From Oreocharis arfaki (Eukaryota > Chordata > Aves > Passeriformes > Paramythiidae), in assembly GCA_013398015.1 (NCBI GenBank), contig VZRR01005726.1:110738-174737 (forward strand): 64,000 bases of DNA, given 5' to 3'. The notes beneath the pieces were generated by a model. It saw nothing but the letters and a program-made list of their open reading frames with translations. It was not told the origin of the DNA and did not search any database. The position numbers and the translations under genes were made by a program. Shown one piece after another: positions 58,001-64,000 of this stretch. Position 1 is the stretch's first letter, and each line of letters opens with the position of its first letter.

Positions 58001-61000
58001 CTGTGTTCTCAGCCTGGATGCTATTCTGAGCAGAAGCAAAAAAATCCCACCTCAGGGTCCCTTTTGCTTGCTGAGGGCTCATATTCTGCCATTTATCAGT
58101 TAGAAACATCCCAGCACTCCTAGGAATGTTGGGCTAGACAAGAGACAAGACGCCAAGACACTTCCCTTTCTCCTTCCTTCTGCGCTGCGGGAAGTCACAT
58201 GTTGTGGCAGAAGTTTCAAACACCATAAAAATATTGTGGTTTTGAGGAAGATGGAAAATAAGGCATTAACAGAGGAGCTTTTGTACAAAGAGAGCAGGAA
58301 TGGCTCTTAGCTTACCTGCATCCTTGTTCCAGACAGCAAGGACTCGGAACACGAAGGCGCTAAAGGTGGCTGCAAAGAAGCCTCTCCAATAATTGCGCAC
58401 CGCAAAATAAGTAGAGGTAACCTCGATGCTGAAAAGAACCCCTAGAAAGAGTTGGAAAGGGAGCAAAGTTAAAATAAGAAGTGTAATGCTAGAAGCATGA
58501 GAGAGGATTCTAAATAGCTTTCTAGAGGAGTGGTCTCCACACTTCTTTGATCATGCACCCTTACCCATAAAAGGTTTTTTGAGCATGTACCCTCCCCCCT
58601 ATATGTGTATTTATTTAAAAATAATACGCATGTACTACTGTACTAAAATATCGTGTACAATATAAAACATGCACAAAAATAGAAATTAAACAAGGATGAG
58701 ATAAAGATCAAATAAACATAATTTTAAAAATAATTTGTTTTATTTATTAATGGAACAAAAAAACTTGTTCTCACTGAAATATTTATTTTTTAAAACCTGG
58801 GTTTAATGCTTTGTGACACAGTGATTCAAAGGTCGGGTTCTATGTTCAATTTATTTTGATGTTTGGTCTTAATGGCTGTCATATCTAAAAAGAATATCTC
58901 ACAAAGACACATAGATCCAAATGCAAGAAATGTATCATTGGCTGTGCTGGCTAAATCATGATACTGTTTTTTCAATCCCACCCACCACCTATGCAAGGAA
59001 TTTTGTGAAAATTTGGATAGTAAATTTTCATCCTCCCTGATGTCAATCAGTTGTTCTTGCAAAATAATCAGAAGGTGTCGAATTTTTATATTTTTCACGA
59101 GTGGGTTCAAAACCCACTGAAAATCATAATCTTGAAGATTTTTAAACAGGTAGAAATTTCTGTTTTCAAGTTTTTTGAGTATATATATTATGAGGGAGTT
59201 TTTGTAGCTAAGATACTTGCATTGTATTTGGCAACAGATTCACAAAACCTCCACAAGTTTCTTTTGAAAAGCAGTTTCTCACCCACTGTTAGAACATCAC
59301 TTTCACCTTGAGGTACATCAAGTATGTTTACTTTTCCAGAAATAACTACTAGGTAGCAATCTACTGACAGACTTGTCATCACAGAAAAGATCAGCAAGTT
59401 CAAAACACTTGTCTTTTTGTAAAAGAAAAATGTGCAACTGGACTTTAAATTCAGTTGCTATGAGATGACCAGCAAATGCCTGTAGGATTTTCATGGTCAC
59501 GTCTCATCTCATTACAACGTGTTGTAAAGATTCTACTGTTTCAGAGTGTTGTTTTTATGAAATGAACCACATCAATGACATCCTGTAGCACTTTGTGCAT
59601 GTCTGGCTCCCATTCCTTTGCTGCAATAGCTCATTTGTGAACACTGCAGCTCATGAATTCCAGATGTAGGGGTGTCTAGGTAACCTTACCACCCAATCCT
59701 TCTCTTACTCTGCTCCACCAGTTGTTACACTTGCACAGCTCTTCCATAAAACATTTTTTATTAAAGAAGTAATTTACGGTTGAGAATACAGCTTCTATGG
59801 TAGATATTCCTCTCAGTGTCTCACAGAAAGAAGTTCTGCATTCCACTGTTGAAACAGAATCTGGAAAATACCATCATCTGAGGCATTTTAGAAACATCTG
59901 TACCTTAATCCAGCTGCACAGGAAGCTTCTCTCACTGTGTAATTTGTACAGACACTTGCTTCTTCAAACCTCAAGCAATGTCTGCTAGGCGTCTTCCAGC
60001 AGTGTTTACTGATGAAGGAACACATTTTAGTTTGCTGCTCTCTTGCTTTCTGTGTATTATTTTTATGTTTTATGGCAGGAAGAACAAGTGTTTCCCCTGT
60101 GGTATGTGGCATTTTCTCTTTTGCTGTGGAACAAGAAACCTCAAAGGAGGCTTCTACACGTTTGTCATTAGGTTCAGTGAAATTTTGTTAAGTACTGAAT
60201 TGAATGTCACTTGTTGGCTTGAAACATCACTGAAAAAATTATAGAGGTTTGTCTTCATGCTCTGGATGCCTAGATTTTAAATGTCTTGCTAGTTCTGATG
60301 GCTTCATATCCTCATTAGTCAACTTCTCAAAGCACGATGCACACGTAGTGTGAGGTTCATGGTTAACACCAGCAGATGTAAATCCATATTTAAAATAGCT
60401 TTTGATAATTTAAATGGTTTTTTGTCCAACTTCCTTTCAGATCTGATTAGCTGGCCATTGTTTGAATCTCGTAATGGGACTGATTAAGGGCCTGTACCAG
60501 GAGTAGAAGGGTCAGCTCTGCCACTTTCTTGTCATTTCTCACTGCTAAACTTATTAGTATTATCTTCAATCCATAGCCTCTCTGCAGGAACCTTTTAAAG
60601 CCACTTTTCCAATTTGTGAGGATTAGTCCAGTTAACACTAGATAATATAATCCATAAATCCACTTAATCCAGTGTGGGCACATATTGATTGCAATTCATC
60701 GCAATATGCTGAAAGAGAGGAAATAGTTGAGGGCACCATGGCCAACCCTCTGCGTTGGGAGCAGCTCTATGCCTCATGCACTGCATGTGACAAGTGTCCA
60801 TGTGACATATTAGGGCATCACTGCCAATACTTAGTGTTAGTGAAGTTCAATTTATTTACTTTTTTGTATTAAACAAATAGAAATTCTGGTATTTCCTTCC
60901 CACACCCAATAGATCACCTTGTGTATCCCATGGGGTACCCACACCCCAGCTTGGAGACCACTGCTCTAGAGAGCCTTCTCCTCCTGCCTCCAGAAAGTGG

Positions 61001-64000
61001 ACAACGTGGAAAAAAAAGACTGCCAGAGGCGCTGGGGAGGTTGAAAATGCTAGAGGTAAGTGTCTCTGTCCAAAGTAAATGTCACATCAAAAATGTGGTG
61101 CAGGAGAGGAGGAGAGGAGAAGAGGACTAGGCAGGAGAGGATTTAGGTACCTGAGGAAAAGGAAACAGAACAGCCACTTGCCTCCAAGTGGTGTCCCAAA
61201 GCAGCAGCCAACACCCACAGCGCACCCCACAGTCAGGACATCCGTGTAATAATAGGGCTGCTACTGGTGAAAGAGACAAAGAGAGACAGACAAACAGAAG
61301 AAAGAAGGAAAGAAAGCAGAGAGTGAGTAACAAAATTGGCAGGTACGACTGCATGATGTCACCCAGCTCTGTCACCAGTCTCAGAGTTACGGCTACGTTT
61401 ATCTTACTTCTCCCTTCTGGATGGCTTCAAAATATTGAAAAGGCAAGGCCTGGCACAGGACAGGCATATACCTGGAATCACACATTCAAGACATGTGAAG
61501 AAGGCAGCATCTCATTTTCCTTTGAAACATACACATTCCTGTCACTGTAGATGAAATGTCCCATGGAAAATCCTCCAGAGCGTGGAAGGAGCGTAAGTAG
61601 GTTTTGCTCCATATCTTTTACTTTGGCAGGGCATCTCAGGATGCAGATGTGCCATAGAATGCCTCAAAAAATCTCCCTCTGAGTTACAGTGTGCACAAGG
61701 CACATGCATGTCCAGAGTGGAGTGTGGACTGGTCCTGAAGGTCCTTCCGTGCTGGGTAGGTGAGTGGGTCTCACTGAGGTGAGATCACCCAGTAAAGCAT
61801 TGTGCTGTCCTGGTGAAAACAGTCATCATAATAAAAGTAATTCAAAGGTATAAAAGGGAGAGTCTTTCTCAGAGACTGGGCACCATTTGCTTGTCAGGGG
61901 CTAAACTGGCTTTCCAAATCCATCCTCCTTAATACACAGGGTGGTATTTACCTGCAACACCACCAAGAAGTTATGCGCCAGGGCAATATGATGTGAAACT
62001 GGGAGCTGTATCCTGGACCAAGGTAAGCTGAAGATTACATGGCTCCCATGTAATGGAAATCACATTTGGCAATTTGGTGTAAACCCAAAAGAGGAACTAG
62101 GGCTACAGAAACTGTGATAACTTTCTGTTTGTTCCCATACTACAGTGTTATCACGCACTCACAGCAAGCTTTAGTCCTGTGTGTCTGAATGCTTCTCTAT
62201 CTCTCTGTTCAGAGCTGGGCTAGTGCCAAGGTTAGATCAGGGGTAATAGGAGCAGGGTGCTCAGGACCAGGCTGCTAGGGCAGTCCTGAACACCTTCAAG
62301 GGCAGAGATTCCCCAGCCTCTCTTGAAACCTGCGCCACTCTGAACCACTTCTGAGACAAGGGGAGAAATTCTTTTCATGCATAGATAGAATTTCCCCTGT
62401 TGCAAGTTGTGGCAGTTGTCTCTTTGTCCTTCCGCTGTTCTCTGAGACGACTTTGGCTATTTTGTCTGACATCTCCTTTAGCTCCCAAAGGCAGCAGTGA
62501 GATCACTCCCTGTTTACCCTTCTCTTTTCTTCTCTCACATCTCTAGTAAGCTATGTATGGTGCATCCTGCAGTCTCTGGGACTATGTCAATTCCAGATAC
62601 AGAGAAAGAAACAAGAAGCATAGACTTCCACAGAGATTTTTGGGGTTGGGGTTTTTTGTTTTATTTTTTTACAATTAAGACAGATACCATTCTCCTGTAT
62701 ACTACCAGTGGTTCCACCTGACTTTGGTCTGATCCTTGGTTCTGAAACTGCTTTCTCTCAAGGCTTTTGGCAGACTGACAAATTTTGCCTTGAAGCCTCA
62801 GGCTTCAGCTCAGGCTGTCTACATCTTGCTAGACTGCCCACATATGCGCAGTTCTCAGCCTCTCTCTTGCTTAGCCTGATTTTCTTCCTGGCATCTTTTC
62901 TCAAGTTATCAACTCAAGAGCCTCTAATCTGTAGCTGACAAACTATGTTCCTTCCTTGTTTTTTGGTTGGTTTTTTTTAATAGCCACCCAGAGTAAAGAT
63001 CAGTATTACTGTCAATGCAAGACCATGTTGCATCTGTCCGCTAACTCATCCCTTTGAAGACCAACGGGAAAGTAGTGCATGGAAGAACAAAAGCCAGCTT
63101 AGAAAAAACCATACCATTTAAAAACTCCTTACACTTCTGGGAGCAATAACCATGCAAAGAGGTTCAGGGCAGCGCATGGGGAGAGAGGGAAGTGAAATGA
63201 AAGACAAATTATTAATGAATATATTTCCGCTGCTTTAGGAAGAAGTTATCATGTGCCTCTGTTTAAAGAAATTCAGTGAATCAGAAGACTAGTACAAATG
63301 CATGGGGGAGACATAAACTTCCAAATTTCTCCTCCAAGTGGGATCATGGAAAATTGTGAAGGGATCACTGGAGTTGTCTCCCTGCTCAGAGAGCTGCTAA
63401 TTCCAAGGCTAGATCAGTCCTTGTCCAGGTGAGTCTTGAACTTTACCAAGGGTGGAAATTCTCTGGACACTCTGAACACCTCTGCCACTGCTGGACCACC
63501 CTTGGGAGAGAAAAACATAATTTCCTTGAACAGAGTCAAAATTTCCCTTGTTGCAAGCTGTGCCTGTTGCCTCTTGCAAGGTTTTTTGTTTTACTTCTGT
63601 TCTCTACTCAATCCTTATTGGCTTTCTGGACAGCCCTTGGTACTCTCCAGGGGGAATAATGTTCATGGCTGGCAGGGACTGAACAAGCTGCATTGTTAGA
63701 AATCAACACTTTGATGGGTGTCACTTTTCCTGTAACCTCCCCTTCCTTTCGCGGCCATCAGCTGCACATGAAAAGAAAGAACTTGTGTTGCTGAAGTGGA
63801 GATGTATCTGTGGAGATCCTTTCATGGGAGCAGGAAATCTCACAGCAAGAGACTAAAGGAACTGTACATTAAATGTCACACAGAGGAAGACACTTGCCTC
63901 CAAGAGGGGCCTTGAAGCAACATCCGACTCCAACTGCGCAAGCCGGCACCAGGAGGTCGAGCTGCCTATGCACATTCTGGAACAGGGAGTGCAGCCAGAG
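39642..64000 (-). CDS. CLCN1: CLCN1 (ClC-1 muscle chloride channel), exons 7-23, partial
   Basis: Seventeen exons on the minus strand splice in frame into 728 residues plus stop, matching human ClC-1 from about residue 259 to the C-terminus. ClC-1 is the plasma-membrane homodimeric double-barrelled chloride channel that stabilises the resting potential of skeletal muscle; loss causes myotonia. Visible parts are helices H-R ([38 protein letters not shown], containing the GGFMP selectivity-filter motif; [15 protein letters not shown]), CBS1 (exons 15-17), an acidic linker, CBS2 (exons 21-22) and an acidic tail. Exon sizes and phases fit human CLCN1 as I recall them. The 5' exons, including the GKEGP gating-glutamate region, lie beyond 64000. 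An extra 79-nt exon-7 copy lies at 63898-63976. No stop or frameshift was found in any exon. Confidence 0.97.
40038..40543 (-). other. CLCN1 intron 22
   Basis: Borders are gtgagtgcag at 40543 and tttttccag at 40038. No other feature was seen. Confidence 0.8.
40544..40630 (-). CDS. CLCN1: CLCN1 exon 22 (CBS2)
   Basis: 29 codons in phase 0 encode THTLFSLLGLSHAYVTSMGK then LRGVLALEE, the beta-alpha core of CBS2. Acceptor is gctcctag and donor GAG|gtgagtg. Human has LHLAY where this has LSHAY. Confidence 0.96.
40631..42483 (-). other. CLCN1 intron 21
   Basis: No exon or named repeat was recognised. The sequence is A+T-rich. Confidence 0.7.
42484..42588 (-). CDS. CLCN1: CLCN1 exon 21 (start of CBS2)
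   Basis: 35 codons encode IDAWEQEELNKNVCFDSCRV then DPSPFQLVERTSLHK. Human reads [20 protein letters not shown]. Acceptor is ccctgtgtcag and donor AAG|gtgagtg, phase 0 at both ends. Confidence 0.97.
42589..43225 (-). other. CLCN1 intron 20, with CR1 fragment
   Basis: The intron holds a CR1 piece at about 42961-43065; otherwise nothing was recognised. Confidence 0.7.
42961..43065 (-). mobile_element. CR1 LINE fragment, reverse orientation
   Basis: Plus-strand text 'gaggtcgctagtccaaaacc', 'ctgctgcagcagggctgact' and 'ttgatcagattagtcagag' is the reverse complement of a CR1 3' segment ('gaggtcatctagtccaaccc...ctgctcaaagcagggtcaac' type). Limits are approximate. Confidence 0.65.
43226..43264 (-). 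CDS. CLCN1: CLCN1 exon 20, 39-bp microexon
   Basis: Thirteen codons encode EPAEVIETMTPEE, aligned with human DSTDLVDNMSPEE. Acceptor is ttctcctacag and donor GAG|gtaagac. Phase 0 on both sides, so skipping would be in frame. Confidence 0.9.
43265..44026 (-). other. CLCN1 intron 19
   Basis: Nothing besides splice borders was recognised. Confidence 0.75.
44027..44109 (-). CDS. CLCN1: CLCN1 exon 19
   Basis: It encodes SFRSLRQLIQQLLCHCSRPH then ETESTIQ, the counterpart of human [20 protein letters not shown]. The acceptor must be catccttcag (44110-44111); two AGs just downstream would give a stop in the required frame. Donor is CAG|gtcagg. This cytoplasmic linker segment is weakly conserved. 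Confidence 0.85.
44110..45506 (-). other. CLCN1 intron 18, with 17-base A tract
   Basis: An uninterrupted run of A occupies 44500-44516 on the plus strand. No retroposed gene was seen beside it. Confidence 0.7.
45507..45612 (-). CDS. CLCN1: CLCN1 exon 18, proline-rich linker
   Basis: It encodes LPRPPSPSPSYPEEPNGPTS then PLKQMPETLEPQQHS. The EEPNGP block is shared with human ClC-1. Acceptor is ccctaacag and donor CAG|gtatgg; it enters in phase 0 and leaves in phase 1. It belongs to the flexible linker between the CBS domains. Confidence 0.9.
45733..45947 (-). CDS. CLCN1: CLCN1 exon 17 (end of CBS1, acidic linker)
   Basis: It encodes TMILLGSVERSELQALLQTH, ISPERRRLLNREMQQKLSEA and an acidic FAYVDEDEDTDEKGE. 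The first part is the last strand and helix of CBS1. Acceptor is tgttgtgcag and donor GAG|gtgagg. Confidence 0.96.
45948..46458 (-). other. CLCN1 intron 16
   Basis: No further feature was recognised. Confidence 0.75.
46459..46592 (-). CDS. CLCN1: CLCN1 exon 16 (CBS1)
   Basis: It encodes [40 protein letters not shown] and VDSP. Human reads [20 protein letters not shown]. Acceptor is aaattcacag and donor CCAG|gtaagc. Length 134 bp, in from phase 2 and out in phase 1. Confidence 0.96.
46593..47307 (-). other. CLCN1 intron 15
   Basis: A short ATACATATATGTATA simple-sequence patch lies at about 46828-46865; otherwise nothing was seen. Confidence 0.7.
47308..47521 (-). CDS. CLCN1: CLCN1 exon 15 (helices N-R, start of CBS1)
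   Basis: It encodes [40 protein letters not shown] and [20 protein letters not shown], nearly identical to human. It covers the last membrane helices, including the conserved tyrosine of helix R (SLYDS) that helps coordinate the central chloride. The acceptor aaag follows a long pyrimidine tract. Donor is ATAAG|gtatag. Confidence 0.97.
47647..47757 (-). CDS. CLCN1: CLCN1 exon 14
   Basis: It encodes AAFGRLIGEIMASLFPNGIL then FDDILYQILPGGYAVIG, the helix after the selectivity filter. Acceptor is atatttttcag and donor ATTG|gtgagc. 111 bp, phase 1 at both ends. Confidence 0.97.
47758..48314 (-). other. CLCN1 intron 13
   Basis: Nothing besides splice borders was recognised. Confidence 0.75.
48315..48384 (-). 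CDS. CLCN1: CLCN1 exon 13 (GGFMP selectivity motif)
   Basis: 70 bp encode [20 protein letters not shown] then FVLG. The GGFMP motif is one of the signature anion-coordinating loops of ClC proteins. Human has [20 protein letters not shown], so W-to-C and S-to-A changes are present here. Acceptor is tgttctag and donor CTAG|gtgag. Confidence 0.97.
48385..49788 (-). other. CLCN1 intron 12
   Basis: No exon or named repeat was seen. A T-rich patch lies at about 49120-49150. Confidence 0.7.
49789..49938 (-). CDS. CLCN1: CLCN1 exon 12
   Basis: 50 codons encode [40 protein letters not shown] and VTILLFFLVK. Human reads [20 protein letters not shown]. The human NNT glycosylation-like sequon is NYT here and still fits N-x-T. 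Acceptor is actgtctag and donor AAG|gtagga. Confidence 0.97.
49939..50338 (-). other. CLCN1 intron 11
   Basis: Nothing besides splice borders was recognised. Confidence 0.75.
50339..50423 (-). CDS. CLCN1: CLCN1 exon 11
   Basis: It encodes RLIYPAVITFCIASVTFPHG then FGQFMAGE. Human reads [20 protein letters not shown]. The GQFMAGE end is conserved. Acceptor is ttttcttacag and donor GAG|gtgaga. 85 bp. Confidence 0.96.
50424..52211 (-). other. CLCN1 intron 10
   Basis: No exon or named repeat was seen. Confidence 0.7.
52212..52313 (-). CDS. CLCN1: CLCN1 exon 10
   Basis: It encodes ICSGFLGAFFVYLNRQVVLG then IRRHKALSQFLTK, matching human [20 protein letters not shown]. Acceptor is tccattttag and donor AAATA|gtgagt. 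102 bp, phase 2 at both ends. Confidence 0.96.
52314..54804 (-). other. CLCN1 intron 9
   Basis: An A+T-rich intron with no named repeat or exon recognised. It contains a small local duplication 'cttgtatagagtatccttgtatag' (key part about 53450-53475). Confidence 0.65.
54805..54889 (-). CDS. CLCN1: CLCN1 exon 9
   Basis: It encodes [20 protein letters not shown] then LPAFAIIG. Human reads [20 protein letters not shown]. Acceptor is ctcctctcacag and donor ATAGG|gtaagt. 85 bp. Confidence 0.97.
54890..58315 (-). other. CLCN1 intron 8
   Basis: No exon or named repeat was recognised. A perfect 10-bp inverted repeat (CACTTTCTAC / GTAGAAAGTG, loop of 6) sits at 57505-57530, and 'ctaatttctagtgattt' is locally duplicated at about 57267-57316. 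Confidence 0.65.
57505..57530. repeat. Small perfect hairpin in intron 8
   Basis: CACTTTCTAC, a six-base loop, then GTAGAAAGTG gives a 10-bp perfect stem. A third related copy follows ('gtagtcattttctat'). No function is apparent. Confidence 0.6.
58316..58441 (-). CDS. CLCN1: CLCN1 exon 8
   Basis: It encodes [20 protein letters not shown] then GFFAATFSAFVFRVLAVWNK and DA, almost identical to human ClC-1. The acceptor is gaaagaactttctag-like (tttctag, 58442-58443) and the donor GCAG|gtaagc. The first two bases GG complete the glycine codon begun by the single G at the end of exon 7 or exon 7a. Confidence 0.98.
58528..60963 (-). mobile_element. hAT-Charlie DNA transposon, full-length but decayed
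   Basis: The left end reads gagtggtctccacacttctt and the right end, reversed, cagtggtctccaagctgggg; these are terminal inverted repeats of the CAGTGGTCTCCAAACTT hAT type. Flanking 8-bp target duplications are TTCTAGAG (58520-58527) and CTCTAGAG (60964-60971), 7 of 8 identical and matching the nTCTAGAn target preference of Charlie elements. Inside, the minus strand carries a broken hAT transposase. The 2.4-kb length is that of an autonomous copy. It lies in the same orientation as CLCN1. The mismatches and many stops show it is old. Confidence 0.92.
58826..60690 (-). pseudogene. Decayed hAT-Charlie transposase (ZBED5/GTF2IRD2-like)
   Basis: In minus-strand order there is a BED zinc finger (C-x2-C at 60343-60332 in CASCFEKLTNEDMKPSELAR, then H-x4-H in HLKSRH ending 60266), a KMPHTTGETLVLPAIK block (about 60112), LKILQAFAGHLIATEFKVQL (about 59490), DVLTVGEKLLFKRNLWRFCE (about 59300) and the C-terminal dimerisation domain with LTAIKTK.RN.LNIEPDL-type text (MTAIKTKHQNKLNIEPDL, 58880-58826). 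Parts fall in different frames, with in-frame stops such as the one right after the BED finger, so no protein can be made. The domain order matches the transposase from which vertebrate ZBED5- and GTF2IRD2-type genes arose. Confidence 0.85.
61182..61260 (-). CDS. CLCN1: CLCN1 exon 7 (helix G-H)
   Basis: 79 nt: 26 codons, [26 protein letters not shown] (split for length), plus the G that starts the next glycine. Human reads [20 protein letters not shown] at the same place. Acceptor is caccagtag (AG at 61261-61262). The donor is GGAG|gcaagtg, a GC-AG intron with otherwise perfect consensus. It covers helix H, part of the ClC dimer interface. Confidence 0.96.
62222..62480 (-). mobile_element. 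CR1 LINE fragment A, reverse orientation
   Basis: Plus-strand text 'ccaaggttagatcagg', 'tcctgaacaccttcaagggc', 'agattccccagcctctcttg' and 'gaatttcccctgttgcaagt' is the reverse complement of the CR1 3' region. It is diverged, and its limits are approximate. Confidence 0.7.
63400..63665 (-). mobile_element. CR1 LINE fragment B, reverse orientation
   Basis: Plus-strand text 'ccaaggctagatcagtcc', 'aaaatttcccttgttgcaag' and 'ctgtgcctgttgcctcttgc' is the same CR1 segment as fragment A, about 1.2 kb away and in the same direction. The two differ at many positions, so independent insertions or an old duplication are both possible. Confidence 0.72.
63898..63976 (-). CDS. CLCN1: CLCN1 exon 7a, duplicate of exon 7 (candidate mutually exclusive exon)
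   Basis: 79 nt with acceptor ccctgttccag (AG at 63977-63978) and GC donor GGAG|gcaagtg, the same size, phase and donor as exon 7. It is open throughout and encodes [20 protein letters not shown] then FKAPLG. The last half aligns with exon 7 ([17 protein letters not shown]). The first half differs and looks more like the ClC-2-type [16 protein letters not shown] pattern. Mammalian CLCN1 has a 79-nt exon 7a in the same place, repressed by MBNL1 and mis-included in myotonic dystrophy; using both exons shifts the frame. Used alone in place of exon 7, this one keeps the frame into exon 8. TGCT (MBNL-type) motifs lie in the exon (63919-63916) and just downstream (63847-63844, 63832-63829). Transcription here is inferred. 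Confidence 0.8.
63977..64000 (-). other. End of CLCN1 intron 6
   Basis: Only the acceptor end of the intron preceding exon 7a is present (ctgcactccctgttccag). Exon 6 and earlier exons are outside the window. Confidence 0.8.

Larger units (their letters stand above)
58442..61181 (-). other. CLCN1 intron 7, mostly a DNA transposon
   Basis: Of 2740 bp, 2436 are the hAT element at 58528-60963. Without it and one target duplication the intron would be about 296 bp. It begins with a GC donor (GGAG|gcaagtg), not GT. Confidence 0.9.
61261..63897 (-). other. CLCN1 intron between exon 7a and exon 7
   Basis: It contains two reverse-oriented CR1 fragments (about 62222-62480 and 63400-63665). No other exon was recognised. 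Confidence 0.65.

Noticed and set aside
61950..62040. Donor-like sites on both strands (gtaaat on minus, gtaagc on plus), considered as an exon
   Set aside because: Neither strand gives a ClC-like peptide, and the minus reading contains a stop.
63898..63976. Exon 7a read as part of a separate tandem CLCN paralogue
   Set aside because: Size, phase, donor and position match mammalian CLCN1 exon 7a, and no other exon of a second channel gene occurs in the 2.6 kb between it and exon 7. A paralogue upstream of 64000 cannot be excluded completely.

Overview
The window is vertebrate nuclear DNA, almost certainly from a bird. The evidence is CR1 LINE fragments with the TTCTATGA-type 3' end, a solo ERV LTR with a 6-bp target duplication, low overall repeat density, and two genes whose exons read as clear orthologues of FAM131B and CLCN1. 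In human 7q34 the order is CASP2-CLCN1-FAM131B-ZYX, and CLCN1 and FAM131B converge. The window has the same layout: FAM131B on the plus strand, CLCN1 on the minus strand, 3' ends facing.

Region 1-18347 is a CpG-rich edge (about 1-310), probably the FAM131B promoter side, followed by a long repeat-bearing intron. It holds a CR1 3' end (3470-3741), a solo LTR with perfect ACGTAC duplications (4099-4481), two old LINE relics in the same orientation (about 6150-7350 and 7890-9450), a CR1 ORF2 fragment (about 10640-11400) and another CR1 3' end (15484-15860). The first coding exon of FAM131B was not found.

Region 18348-24759 carries six FAM131B coding exons that splice in frame into 375 codons, ending at TGA 24757-24759. 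Region 24760-39641 is 3' UTR and intergenic DNA. It contains a four-copy 50-bp minisatellite, a 250-bp G/T-rich tract, and a 120-bp direct duplication flanking a single N that looks like an assembly fault.

Region 39642-64000 carries CLCN1, the skeletal-muscle chloride channel ClC-1, exons 23 back to 7 by human numbering. All 17 exons keep phase from one to the next and give 728 residues plus a stop. The gating-glutamate exons lie beyond 64000. Intron 7 is about 89% a decayed hAT-Charlie transposon (58528-60963) with terminal inverted repeats, nTCTAGAn target duplications and a recognisable BED-finger transposase relic.

The most interesting feature is at 63898-63976: a second copy of exon 7, also 79 nt, in the same phase and with the same GC donor, in the position of mammalian exon 7a. 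In mammals exon 7a is known as the poison exon mis-included in myotonic dystrophy. Here it is fully open and encodes a helix-H-like peptide. Across nine consecutive codons it matches exon 7 in protein while differing at seven third positions. That pattern suggests a protein-coding, mutually exclusive exon.
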